Assembly: GCA_944548615.1 (NCBI GenBank)
Contig: OX155967.1
Span: 24,070,603 to 24,134,602, forward strand
Length of the DNA stretch: 64,000 nucleotides
Source: Micropterix aruncella
Taxonomy: Eukaryota; Arthropoda; Insecta; Lepidoptera; Micropterigidae
Direction: 5' to 3'
The notes below the pieces were generated by a model. The model saw only the letters and a program-made list of their open reading frames with translations, ran no database searches and was not told where the DNA came from. This document shows positions 35,821 to 46,254 of the stretch, in pieces. The position numbers and the translations under genes are program-made. Each line of letters begins with the position of its first letter. The stretch's first letter is position 1.

Positions 35821-35902
<82 letters not shown>
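35821..35902. repeat. (AT)n microsatellite, 82 bp
   Basis: TA array at the edge of the Helitron composite. Confidence 0.97.
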
Positions 35903-35905
<3 letters not shown>

Positions 35906-36464
35906 CAAAGTCGGGTTTGTTCGAACACTTAAAACTCGAGAAAGCTAGACTGATTTTCATGGTTTTTGATTTGTAGTTTTTGTCTCCGTCACGAATAGCA
36001 GAATAACTATTAAAAACGAAAATTGGAAAATTGACAAAGAATTAAAACAAAAGAAAAACATTTTCCCATACAAAATGTAAATCCGTGTTTTTCTCATGGT
36101 CAGTTGTAAGTGGCATGTTCACGTGTCGGCAAATCATCCACTTTATTTGTTATTGTGCCTGATAAAAAAACTAAAAAATGTTGTATATCACAAGGTGCTT
36201 AAATGAAGCGAATTAAACCGAGTGGATCCGGTGCACAATATGTAAATAATTTAATTCAATCATGTCTTGCTGACACGCGATTGATATACTTAAATTTTGT
36301 ACCTTTATATTTCTTTTTGTGTTATTATCTTAATAAAGTAGGGAAATTGATATTTATTTTGTATTCATTGTATTACTTTCATAAAATCATAAATTAAGTT
36401 TAGCTAATCTGTAACACGACATTCATTGACTGTTAGGCGGTACGAAGTTTGCCGGGTCAGCTAG
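35903..36464 (+). mobile_element. Helitron composite A, first segment (3' CTAG end)
   Basis: It matches 46255-46830 in reverse complement (AAAGTCGGGTTTGTTCGAAC, CATTTTCCCATACAAAATGT, GCGGTACGAAGTTTGCCGGG). It ends GGGTCAGCTAG at 36454-36464 followed by T, a Helitron 3' terminus. The 5' end is lost in (AT)n. It has no Rep/helicase domain; the frame 36203-36397 is not convincing. Confidence 0.75.
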
Positions 36465-36573
36465 TTTATAATAAATACGTAATATTTTATTTACACTAGA
36501 ATAAATTGAACAGTTGTTTCAATAATGTATCGCTTATATCCAAGCACTCTCGCTTGATTCCATCCATGTTCAG

Positions 36574-36644
36574 CCGGGTGGAAGTCAACCAGATAATACC
36601 ACGGCGGCAACTACGCACAAACTTCGAAGCCAAGAAACGGGACA
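36574..36644 (+). other. exon-like segment with splice sites inside a Helitron
   Basis: The acceptor CCATGTTCAG and donor GGGACA|GTAAGTG bound 71 bp, with an open frame reading RVEVNQIIPRRQLRTNFEAK, then KRD. The copy at about 46071-46141 (minus) keeps both splice sites, and its two differences in this frame (GTC/GTT, GAC/GAT) are silent. In the host gene it could only join exon 3 in frame by using the inner acceptor GGAAG|TC. It is more likely a captured exon from another gene. Confidence 0.4.
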
Positions 36645-36852
36645 GTAAGTGCGATGTCTAAAAATAAACCAACAAATTACCCCTTTCTAAACCTTTAACC
36701 AGTCATAAGCCAGCCTTAAGCGCAAAAAACTGCGCTGCAACTTTTTGGTCGATTTTGAAAATAAATCCTAACAATATCGTTTTTTCGTGAATTCCGTCTT
36801 GTTAGCTAGTAATTGATCTTGTTAGCCATGTGTATTATATAATTATATAATA

Positions 36853-37444
36853 CTAGCTGCGCCCAGCGTTTTCACCCGCGTGGTGAGGAAAAATTGTGAT
36901 AATGATGATAGAAAACCATATATCTTTATAAATTATAGCCTATGTGTTATTCTGATGTGTAAGCTATATTATTGTAAAGTTTCATCAAAATCCATTCAGT
37001 AGTTTTTGCGTGAAAGAGTAACAAACATCCATACATACATACAAACTTTCGCGTTTATAATATTAGTAGGATAGTAGGATAGAATTTAAATTTCGAATGT
37101 CAATTTCTTAGATTTTTTCCTACTTACTTGACAGTTATCGTTATATTTTAGATAATTCACGCTATATCTTTATAAATTATAGCCTATTCTGATGTGTAAG
37201 CTATATTATTGTAAAGTTTCATCAAAATCCATTTAGTAGTTTTTGCGTGAAAGAGTAACAAACATCCCTACATACATACAAACTTTCGCGTTTATAATAT
37301 TAGTAGGATAGCCTATGTGTTATTCTGATGTGTAAGCTATATTATTGTAAAGTTTCATCAAAATCCATTCAGTAGTTTTTGGGTGAAAGAGTAACAAACA
37401 TCCATACATACATACAAACTTTCGCGTTTATAATATTAGTAGGA
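36853..37444 (-). mobile_element. non-autonomous Helitron (lep1-like), nested, with three internal repeats
   Basis: On the minus strand it starts TCCTACTAATATTATAAACG after A and ends GGGCGCAGCTAG before T. The composite copy at 45.8 kb lacks it (it reads ATATAATATATATGGGAGCC), so the empty site is known. It contains about three tandem partial copies of a unit of about 135 bp (ending near 37075, 37310 and 37444), each with CAAAATCCATTCAGTAG-like and ACAAACTTTCGCGTTTATAA blocks. Confidence 0.9.
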
Positions 37445-37505
37445 TATATGGGAGCCGGTCGAAACGGTTACGTGCGCATCTGTTAAACGACACTAAATGC
37501 CTATA

Positions 37506-37726
37506 GGCACTGTTGTCATCCGACGGGTTAAACTTATCAATTTTTGATGTCGTTCCGAGGATGGTTGGACTAGTGTTACATGTTCGGCAGTGGATCTCCA
37601 TTTAGATAGATAGATCGATAGATGGATAGATAGATAGATAGATGATAGATTAGATAGATAGATAGATAGATCTCCATTTAGATAGGAGATAATGTCACAA
37701 AATTAACGGGGATATACTAGTATCAG
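37506..37726. repeat. (GATA)n tract and flank
   Basis: GATA/TAGA repeats at about 37604-37670 with several interruptions. The rest is non-coding. Confidence 0.8.
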
Positions 37727-38114
37727 CAGGGCCGGATTTAGAGGTCTGGAGACCTTGGGGCAGCAAAGGAGTGGAGGCTCCCTTATTACCCCAAGTGGAG
37801 GCCCCCTTGTTGAGGAAGAAAGATAACGGTTGAAACAAATTTTAACATTCCATTGTTTCTGATTGGAGTAAGCAAATGTAGATGAATCGTTTTTTTTAAA
37901 TATTTAAGAACAATATAATCACGTTTGCACAAAGTACTGTAGGTAAAGGTAAAATAACGTAAAAAATATCAAAGGAAAAGTTGTTTACTAGTGTTTACTA
38001 GTTTACTAGTCGGAATTTGAAAGATTTTTTTCCGAAGTCTCTATTGTGGGGGCACCTCTTTTGTGAAGGCCCCGGGGTTGTAGTCCTGGATGCCCTCCTC
38101 TAAATCCGGCCCTG
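37727..38114. mobile_element. hAT-type MITE with 18-bp terminal repeats
   Basis: CAGGGCCGGATTTAGAGG at the left end and its complement at the right end (38097-38114). Flanking octamers are AGTATCAG and CGTATCAG, a 7/8 match fitting the 8-bp hAT target duplication. 388 bp, no transposase. Confidence 0.9.
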
Positions 38115-38394
38115 CGTATCAGTACCAGTAACGTAAAGGTAACGAATAAGCGGAGTTGTTGTAACCTGCATACATACAAGTAGATTGACGGTCACATGTC
38201 ATCGTGGCATTCAAAAGTATAATTGGCATGAAGCATCTCACCGCACCACGGAAGCAGGTAGCTAACGGTTTCTGTGCAGTTGAGCCATTAAGACCTGCTC
38301 GTTATCTCTGGTCGGCTCAACTAACAGTTCTACTTCTATCCACTAGCCACCTTGAAGAGGATCGAACCTGGAAAGGACTCTGTGTCTCCTGTCA
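38115..38394. other. non-coding stretch
   Basis: Nothing recognised apart from similarity of its right part to GC-rich dispersed repeats. Confidence 0.35.
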
Positions 38395-39480
38395 TGGCAG
38401 GCGGATCAGTTCCTCTAAAGTGATGAACTTCAGGCGCTGCAGGGCGGTTTGCGCATCATGCGGGTGCTGCAGGGCGGTTTGTGCATCATCAGTCACTCGA
38501 CTGTGCACTCTGGCGAATAAGTGGAAGGGTCTGGAAACGAGATTATGCGTTTTCTAAGCAACGATGGTGGTTGTTGACCTGCCCACGGATTCTGATGCGA
38601 CGATAAGATACACGACGATATTTGCGATTCTGGAAGCGATTTGACAGTCCTTCAATCGTCAGAAGTAAGGTTAGTATAGACGGCAGCACTCAAGGTGTCG
38701 TCTGCATGTCGTTGCTCTAGGAGGTAGCTGGGAAATAGCAGTAGAAATCCCTATTCAGCAATAATTACCGATTATTCCCACCCAAGACGACTGAAATTTG
38801 AATATAACGCTGAGAAATAAGAATATTCGGTTTAATAAATAAAGGACGCGTTCTGAATTGCTTTTAGCTGAAAGCACTAAGCACGCTCAGAGCCCGGTCC
38901 GAATTAGGCATACGCCGCTCACTGCTAAACGGCCGATCCCAGCCAATCAGAACACGATATCGGGATTGGAAGCACGTGGGAAGTATCAACTTCCGAGATT
39001 AGCCGACGATTCTGAAACAGCATCAGTCAATTCGTCGGATCGAGGACGATATCGAATTCAATGACGTGACATGTCGTATCGCCACTTCAGAATCCAGGCG
39101 CTGATGTCTGCTACTCTTGAAACGACTCGTTGGCCACTGGATCCCGAGTGAAATACGAGAAAAGCACGCCACGTTTCGCGATAAATTCGAACTGAATTAC
39201 CGTTAACATCAGGCAGAGACCGCGCTAGTCATTTCAGACCTGTGACTAGACGGGAGGACGAAAAAATCAGGCAAAACCTGGTTGTAAGAGCGCGAGGTCG
39301 GCCAGCTGGTTTCACTTCCCAGTGCCTCGTGGTAAGGCGTTTGACTTACGGGTACGTTGGCGTAGCTAGGCGGTGGACTCTTTCGTCCCCAAATCTCTGC
39401 GTTTACCCCACGGTTGAAATAACCAATAATATCGTTAAACCTACCTGGGATGGCGGGTTCTCCCATTGTAGGTGACAACT
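38395..39480 (+). repeat. GC-rich dispersed repeat family, longest copy
   Basis: Blocks shared with 19190-19780 (inverted) and, weakly, with 55500-55790 (TTCGA...GAATTACC, AACATCAGG). A direct doubling of CTGCAGGGCGGTTTGYGCAT lies at 38438-38486. The mid part 38820-39240 is GC-rich with broken frames. It is probably a retroelement remnant, but no diagnostic domain is left. Confidence 0.55.
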
Positions 39481-39532
39481 CCATAGTATCACAGTAGCGC
39501 TACAATATTTCTTAGTCCAGAGATGCAGGGCT

Positions 39533-39591
39533 TATGATATTGCCGGAATTGTAAAGTCGGCTACGACCTTTACAATTCTGGCAGTATCATA
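39533..39591 (+). repeat. 24-bp hairpin, pre-miRNA-like in size of stem
   Basis: Left arm 39533-39556 and right arm 39568-39591 pair over all 24 positions. The two mismatches in DNA become G-U pairs only if the + strand is transcribed. The loop is 11 nt. The stem is shorter than most pre-miRNAs. Confidence 0.8.
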
Positions 39592-40667
39592 CATTATAAA
39601 GCATGGTAACAGGTCTTGTGCACATGGTAATGTGCTCATGTTTGGTTATTATTATAGTCAGGAAGATCGATTATCTTATCTTTTTATTTATATATCTGAC
39701 TATCTATATAGTTTTATTTAAAATTTTGTGTTTTTTAGCAATTTTTAATTTTAAATTTTACTTTTAGTTGTATTGTTTTTTGTGTAATCGACTGATTTGG
39801 TTTTATTTTATTTTATTATTCTTATTATTTGCGATTGTATATCTAAAATCAGTGTAATTGGTTTTTTATAATTCATTGCAATTTTTACACCCGAAAAAGG
39901 TATTTTGAAATAAATAAGCATGAACTTGAACTTTTACTTCATCGCCAAATAACGAGCTCACGTTTTTGCTGTTGTTTCAGTGTAGATAGATGCCTTTACG
40001 TACAATGAACAGGTTCACAGAAAAGTCTCCAATTTGGTGCCATCATCTGGTCAAAATCTACGATTTTGACGGTTGAGATGCCGCTACCTGTTAGTATGAG
40101 CGTCAATATAAAGAAATAATAGTTTGTGGTCGCCTTTGTCTATGGGACGAATGGCGGGTGCCACGAATGCTTAAAATGTGAAAGGATTGCTCGCTAACGA
40201 GGTCTCGGTTCCGTTGCAAAATGCTTTTAATTGCCCTGTTAAATGGTAATAATTATTCAACCTTTTGTTGAGTCCCTGAGATTGTCCGCTTCAAAGTAGA
40301 AATTAATGGATGCCTTATAAATACGGTGACACGGCTTTAAAATCCGGTTGGAATTGATTGAATTGGGGGAGACCAATGTATTCATTTAGTTGAAGGGCTA
40401 GTTATTGGGGCTCATATCAAGGTGGATTTCCAATAAGTACAAAAAAATACTTTTAGACAAAACCCAAAGTGCCTGGATAATAAAAAAAAACTAGGGGCCA
40501 ATCTAGATATATTTCGATTAAAATCATATCTTTTATATTTAATTTATCTTTATTTCTTATTTTTACCATTCTTAATCTTAGTTATAAGTAAAATGTAGTA
40601 TTATTTTAATTATATCTTTATATAAATATCTTTATATAAATATCTTTATATACTCCTTCTTCGTGGA
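39592..40667. other. AT-rich intronic stretch
   Basis: No supported feature. Confidence 0.4.
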
Positions 40668-40775
40668 AGCTGCTCGACTCCGGAATGCTTTACCAAATGA
40701 TGTTAGAACAGCCCCCAGCATCTCCTCGTTCAAGGCCAGGCTCAGGGAGCATATAACCCTAAAATTCATAAATTA
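40668..40775 (+). pseudogene. LINE ORF2 C-terminal remnant
   Basis: The + frame reads FVEAARLRNALPNDVRTAPS, then SFKARLREHI, and stops. 'A-A-R-L-x-N-A-L-P...F-K-x-x-L' is a common LINE C-terminus, like that at 20089-20640. The 3' flank carries an (ATT)n tract near 41056-41071. Confidence 0.8.
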
Positions 40776-41627
40776 ACCAATCCACCTCTTCCCCCTCCTT
40801 TTCGCTCCCCTTTCCGTCCTTCATCTCCTTCCTTTCCTCTGCGTCCATATTTAATTTTAGTCATTTGTTTCACTTTTTTTTAATTATCTGTTTCTTTCTA
40901 GTTTCTGTTTTTTTCTATATATCACCTGTATTTTTTATTGCTCTTTTGCATAGCAAACGTACTAAATATGTTATAACCTCAAACTATAGGTTAGCTGATA
41001 GACATTGCTGCAAGGCAATAAGCTCACCTTTTTTATTTAAAATAAAGAGTTTTTTATTATTATTATTATTACATTTCTCTGTTTTTCTATTTTATTTTAA
41101 ATAAATATTTAATTCAAGTTTGACTTTATTTGCTAACCGTTTTGAGACACCTAATTTCCAGTATTTAGTTATATTTAATATACTTTTGCGTTTTTTGTTG
41201 TGTTCATAAATGGTTTATTTTTGGTTTAGTTTTCAATATAATAAGAGTAAAAACATTGACAAAAGCTTATACGCCATTTTATAAATACAGCATTGAACAA
41301 GCTTATATAAATATAAATGTTTACCTCAGAATAAGTCGCGGCCGAGTTAGGTGATATTGCAACTAAACTATGCTATGTAATTATTTTCTGGTACTGACCC
41401 AATGTAAAAAATATTGTTGTAAATATTCCTGTATTAAGTTATGATATTGTTTAATCAAATAACATACTCATATCTGCATTACTACATACAATAAAAATAT
41501 CAATAAATGAATAATAATATATTTTTTGAGGACCATATTTTAGGGCTATTTAGTTTTATGACCATTTTACTAAAACTTTTACATAAACTTTTACTAAAAC
41601 TTTTACATAATTTATTTGTAATATTAG
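40776..41627. other. LINE 3' flank and AT-rich stretch
   Basis: Probably LINE 3' UTR to about 41071 (GCTCACCTTTTTTATTTAAA), then non-coding. Confidence 0.45.
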
Positions 41628-41675
41628 GGTCCACCCCAGAACGGGCTAGACCCAGTTAGGTGACAGAATTTGGTG
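41628..41675 (+). repeat. fragment of CCCTAGAACGGGCTAG repeat
   Basis: GGTCCACCCCAGAACGGGCT, then CCCAGTTAGGTGACAGAA, matches the head of the repeats at 42638 and 43028. Confidence 0.7.
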
Positions 41676-42637
41676 CATTATTACGACCGAAAACTTGACG
41701 TAATTGGCGAACTGTTTTCACAAAACTTTCCCCATTTTTGTAATGTGTTTTTACAATACTTTAATGTTGTTGGTTTTGAATAATTCTCCATATTCTTAAA
41801 TCGCGTGGTCTGTACGTGACAGTTGTAAAAAATCACCGTACAACTCGTATTAACAAAATGGCGGCAAATTTTAAATCCAGCGCTCTTGTTAAGACACCCT
41901 TTATATTGTTTTATTGATGACATTCAAGAGCCATGTGAAGTGGTGTTTTCTTTTTTGACACTATAATACATGGGAATTTTTATATTAAAAGTGGAGTAAA
42001 ATGTTAGTAGATTCACTAATATGGCCTAATATAGATTATGGTAATATGGTGTATAGTTTGCCTAATTTTTTTTAGGTAAAATTATTAAAAAAAATACTTC
42101 TGGGAAGCCATCGCATTTTAGACCACTGTGGATTAAATTTTCTCACTGTTAGAAATCTAAGCGGCTTTCCAATAAGATAAATTCATTTAATTCAATTCAT
42201 TTATCGAAATGACGATCTCATCCACCTAGGCCGCCAATTTACAGCTTCCACCCTTTGCAATCGCAGTAAATATATTCGTCTCGCTCTTATCGGCGGCGAT
42301 ATATCTTGTTAGTTGGGGCGGCGAAAGGGATCGAAATAACTGCGAGAGTTTCCGATCCATTTGACGCAGACGCCAGTCTGATAGTAGGCAGATAGTACAT
42401 AGAAAAACCTAACTAAATTGAGAAAATATAAGGAAAAAACTCTACTCGCTTCGACTAGGAGATTTTCGAAAGAGGAAATAGAGTGCCGACAATGGTTTCA
42501 CAGGAGGAAATACTGAATTTTCAAGTTTTGTTTTTGGGTGGCTTCGCCAATCCTTCACTGTGTCGAAGTTAAGGTAAGCGTACTGTTATCACATCACGAT
42601 ATCATATCAGGCATTTCTAGCAAACTATTATATTTAC
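41676..42637. other. AT-rich intronic stretch
   Basis: 42270-42480 is less AT-rich but has no convincing frame. Confidence 0.4.
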
Positions 42638-42773
42638 TCCTGTCCACCCTAGAACGTGCTAGTCCCAGTTGGGTGAGCAAAAAGTTAAGGTTTTGCTATT
42701 CGGTTCCTGTTATATTGTAAACAAAATCAATGTTTTATAGTAATTAATTCCTAATTAAATAAATAAATAAATT
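42638..42773 (+). mobile_element. short SINE-like retroposon with (AAAT)n tail, copy 1
   Basis: The head TCCTGTCCACCCTAGAACG, GCTAGTCCCAGTTGGGTGA, a mid part TTCGGTTCCTGTTAT and the tail AAATAAATAAATAAAT. Repeated at 43028-43195 and, inverted, 62275-62400. No tRNA-like B box was recognised. Confidence 0.75.
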
Positions 42774-43027
42774 ATCACATCAGATGTGCTCAATTGCACA
42801 TAATATGTAATGTGGTAAGTGGTGTTACGTGATATGCGTAGGGTGACATTAGCATTAACTCATGCGTATGTAAGCTTCATTTACGGGTTGGCACCATGCA
42901 AACGAATGAAACCTCAACCAGTAAGATCGCAATTAGATTCCTGAACTAATAAGTACTAATATTCCATGTCAGACAACATAAAGAGAGATAAAACATAAGA
43001 GAGAGATAAAACATAAGAGTAGTTTCC
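42774..43027. other. short non-coding stretch
   Basis: It contains a doubled AGAGAGATAAAACATAAGAG motif at 42980-43020. Confidence 0.5.
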
Positions 43028-43195
43028 TGTCCACCCTAGAACGGGCTAGTCCCAGTTGGGTGACAGAAACAAATAAGCAAAAGGTTTAAGGTTTTGCCAT
43101 TCGGTTCCTGTTATTTTTATAAGCTAATCAATGTTTCATAGTAATTAATTCTTAAATAAATAAATAAATAAATTCTTAAATAAATAAATAAGTTA
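43028..43195 (+). mobile_element. short SINE-like retroposon with (AAAT)n tail, copy 2
   Basis: Same order of blocks as copy 1. The tail is doubled, with AATTCTTAAATAAATAAATA repeated. Confidence 0.75.
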
Positions 43196-43674
43196 AAATA
43201 TGAGGGTTCTACGTTAGTTGATAAAATGTGCGCGTTCTTGAAAAAGTACTGTTAACAGGGTATTCAGAATACCATGACCAGCGGGTGACATCATAGACTA
43301 AATATGAATAGGAGACACATTTTTGCAATTGTTGATACAAAGGATCGTACACAGTAAGACATCCGAATATATCTACCCCTAATTCGGTGATTCCCGGGAG
43401 GTGCATTCATAAGCAACTTGAACTCGCACATATTTGGCCGTGGTCCCTCGCCACACTCAGCCGACTTACAAGGTGAACTTTACCTGTCATGCTGACGTAA
43501 CCTTGAATATACTCACAAATGACATTGATATATTTATTTATTTCAAATATTATTTAGGAGCCTTAAAGACTAATCCGACTGCCCTTGAATATTAAATCAA
43601 GTCTACAATAACTGACTTGAATAAGTAAGATGATGCAGACATAAAAAAAACGGTTGTGTCACCCCAAGACTTTC
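43196..43674. other. intronic non-coding stretch
   Basis: No feature supported. Confidence 0.4.
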
Positions 43675-43915
43675 CAGGCAAGCAGACAAGCATCCCCGCT
43701 AACTCCCCAAGCGTCAAACTTTAAACCCCTATTTCCTACCCCCCCCCCCCCCTTATCACCCCAGGCCCTTCCAACCCCCACATAGATTCCCCACCTCACC
43801 CCCCAACCCACCCCATAACCAACCCTCCCCAACCCCCCCACCCCACCGCTACCCCTTCAACCACCCTTCAGCATCCCCCAACCCGAAACTCTCCCTCAAC
43901 TCTCCCCCCCCCCCT
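43675..43915. repeat. C-rich tract (G-rich on minus strand)
   Basis: Runs of 14 C (43739-43752) and 11 C (43904-43914), with many CCCC blocks between them. The minus strand has many runs of three or more G, so G-quadruplex formation is possible. The glycine-rich frame on the minus strand is a composition artefact. Confidence 0.9.
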
Positions 43916-43944
43916 TTTCAAAGCCTCCAAATGTGGCGTCGCTC

Positions 43945-44225
43945 GTTTACGACATATTCACAACGTAATTTCGTTCCAACAAGGCATCTGTGTACCGAAT
44001 TTCAAGTCTCTAGCTGCAATATTTCGAAGTATGACTAGCTCGCCCTCTTGTGGACCGATTTCAACCACAACTTTTCAACTCTTGCCATGACCAAATGATG
44101 CCTGCGTGCCAAATTTCAGCTCAGTCGAGTGAAGCGTTTCGGTGCTATCGTGGATGAATACACCCAGACACAAAGACATACACACATAAAGACATACAGA
44201 CATACAGAAGTACATCCACAATGCT
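43945..44225 (+). repeat. dispersed repeat (GACCAAATGATGC family), copy 2
   Basis: AACAAGGCATCTGTGTACCG, GACCAAATGATGCCTGCGTG and GACATACACACATAAAGACA-like blocks in the order seen at 26205-26455. Confidence 0.8.
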
Positions 44226-44849
44226 TTGCTTGCCAGGAAAGTGAAATAAAAAAATGGATCTAAGTAAAACAAAGTACCTATTTATGTCAAACATAAGATA
44301 GCGAATTTGCCTTTTTAGCTACCAAAAGGTAATCTAAAAGATGTATATCTGAGTGGGTAAGGGGGAAGGGCTATAACCCTTCCCACTGGTCTGCCTACAA
44401 AAACATTTTTACGGTGCTACGGCGCATTAAGCATTAAAAGCAATCTCCTCGCTATGTAATTTACCGTGTGTACAATTCAAACTTAGTAACTGTGGTGAAT
44501 ATATAGTTCCTTGAATTCATTTATATGAAAATATAATAAGGAAAATATATTGTCATGAGAGCGGGGACCTCAGCTGCAGGGTTCAAGAAGTCGTTAAGAC
44601 TAAACTTCTTACAGACCAATTAGAATAACCAATAGGCTCAGATTCATATTTGTCTTATGTTCCAGTGCCTAATACGTTATAATATACCAATATTACACTA
44701 GTTTTCTTGTATTTTATCATATGATTTCCAATAAATATTGCTCCCAAATTGATTATTCTGGTAAAAATATACTATTTACGTGTATTGTATGCATGTTCTT
44801 TATAAAAATGATTACTGATTTTATATAGATTGCAGATTATATACGTATG
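44226..44849. other. AT-rich intronic stretch
   Basis: Nothing recognised. Confidence 0.4.
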
Positions 44850-44940
44850 TACAGGATGATTTTTTAATTAGTGAAATCCTTGAAGTGGGTAAATCAGTAC
44901 GAGCAAATAAGCGACTCTTGATAATTTTTTGGAAAAAAAA
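44850..44940. mobile_element. mariner-type MITE, left end only
   Basis: TACAGGATGATTTTTTAATT and AAATCAGTACGAGCAAATAA match the left end of 30833-31689. It is interrupted at about 44940 by a LINE fragment. Confidence 0.7.
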
Positions 44941-45085
44941 GTTTGTGTCATTTAAAAACCGCAACAGGCTTTTGGCGCCATATTGTTTTACCTCCTCAGA
45001 ATGGAGGTAATGACCACCGAAGTGGGTGTATTACGCATCAGCGGGCCACACTCGCTCATGAGGTGCAGGGAAGTGGCCCATATAT
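44941..45085 (-). pseudogene. LINE C-terminal fragment (RNase H-bearing type)
   Basis: CTCGCTCATGAGGTGCAGGG, GGAGGTAATGACCACC and CAACAGGCTTTTGGCGCCA match 32255-32400 and 60170-60265. Too short for more. Confidence 0.65.
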
Positions 45086-45460
45086 GACCGCCGACCTCCG
45101 ATGGGAGATGGGACTTTAAGAGGAAGAATATTTTAAAGAGATTATTCTACCCGAAACACTGACTTAAAAATCCATCTACTTTGTTTTTGCAATGCACAAA
45201 AGTTAAAGTGATCTTTGTGGGAAAATATACTGACGTTTCTCCCAAAATTTGAAACAATTAAAAGAAAGCGGACGAAATGATACACAAAGATGACATTATT
45301 TCCTCACAATAAACGTGATGCTAAAATCGGACCATTATTTATGTAAAAAATATGCGGTTGGTGAATACAAAGTTTATGTATTTAATCTTGTATTTATATT
45401 TAAGATTTTGTAAATACATTTATTTCTATATATTTACTAAACTTATTTACGTACCAATTA
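45086..45460. other. AT-rich intronic stretch
   Basis: No feature supported. Confidence 0.4.
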
Positions 45461-45560
45461 TATATATATATATACGTACGTACGTACGTATATATATATA
45501 TATATATATATATATACGTACGTACGTACGTTACGTACCAATTATATATATTATATTATA
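45461..45560. repeat. alternating (AT)n and (ACGT)n palindromic tract
   Basis: ACCAATTATATATATATA, (TACG)4, (TA)n, (TACG)4 and ACCAATTATATATATTA in series. Each tetranucleotide block is self-complementary. Confidence 0.9.
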
Positions 45561-45776
45561 TATATAAATATAATATTTAATTACAGATTTACTAAATTAA
45601 TTTAAAGTTATAGATTTAAATAAGGCTATTAAAAAAAAGGAAATTACTACGTTTAAAAGCTTTTAACATCATAAGACCTATTTTGGTTTTCTTTTTATCG
45701 CAGATTCAAATTTTTTAAATTTTTGATGAAGTTAATTTAAAATTTCAAATTATTCTGTTTTTCTTTTATTTTAAAA
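45561..45776. other. AT-rich intronic stretch
   Basis: Nothing recognised. Confidence 0.4.
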
Positions 45777-46254
45777 CTAGCTGACCCGGTGAACTTCGTA
45801 CCGCCTAACAGGCATTTAGTGTCGTTTAACAGATGCGCACGTAACCGTTTCGACCGGCTCCCATATATATTATATATTATATAATACACATGGCTAACAA
45901 GTTCAATTACTAGCTAACAAGACGGAATTCACGAAAAAACGATATTGTTAGGATTTATTTTCAAAATCGACCAAAAAGTTGCAGCGCAGTTTTTTGCGCT
46001 TAAGGCTGGCTTATGACTGGTTAAAGGTTTAGAAAGGGGTAATTTGTTGGTTTATTTTTAGACATCGCACTTACTATCCCGTTTCTTGGCTTCGAAGTTT
46101 GTGCGTAGTTGCCGCCGTGGTATTATCTGGTTAACTTCCACCCGGCTGAACATGGATGGAATCAAGCGAGAGTGCTTGGATATAAGCGATACATTATTGA
46201 AACAACTGTTCAATTTATTCTAGTGCAAATAAAATATTACGTATTAATTATAAA
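45777..46254 (-). mobile_element. Helitron composite B, segment with exon-like piece and CTAG end
   Basis: Reverse-complement counterpart of 36465-37505 without the nested Helitron. It ends on the minus strand with ACCGGGTCAGCTAG (CTAG = complement of 45777-45780) before T. The exon-like piece lies at about 46071-46141. Confidence 0.75.

Larger units (their letters stand above)
36465..37505 (+). mobile_element. Helitron composite A, second segment carrying an exon-like piece
   Basis: Outside the nested Helitron (36853-37444) it is co-linear with 45777-46254 in reverse complement, including AACAGTTGTTTCAATAATGT and GGAGCCGGTCGAAACGGTTA. Its CTAG end, seen in the 45.8-kb copy, is missing here. 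It carries the exon-like block 36574-36644. Confidence 0.75.

Noticed and set aside
36574..36644. Regular exon between host exons 3 and 4
   Set aside because: The segment lies inside a Helitron present twice in the window. With the consensus CAG acceptor the frame hits a stop after exon 3; only an inner, weaker acceptor fits.
43659..43841. Glycine-rich minus-strand frame
   Set aside because: A translation of the C-rich tract.
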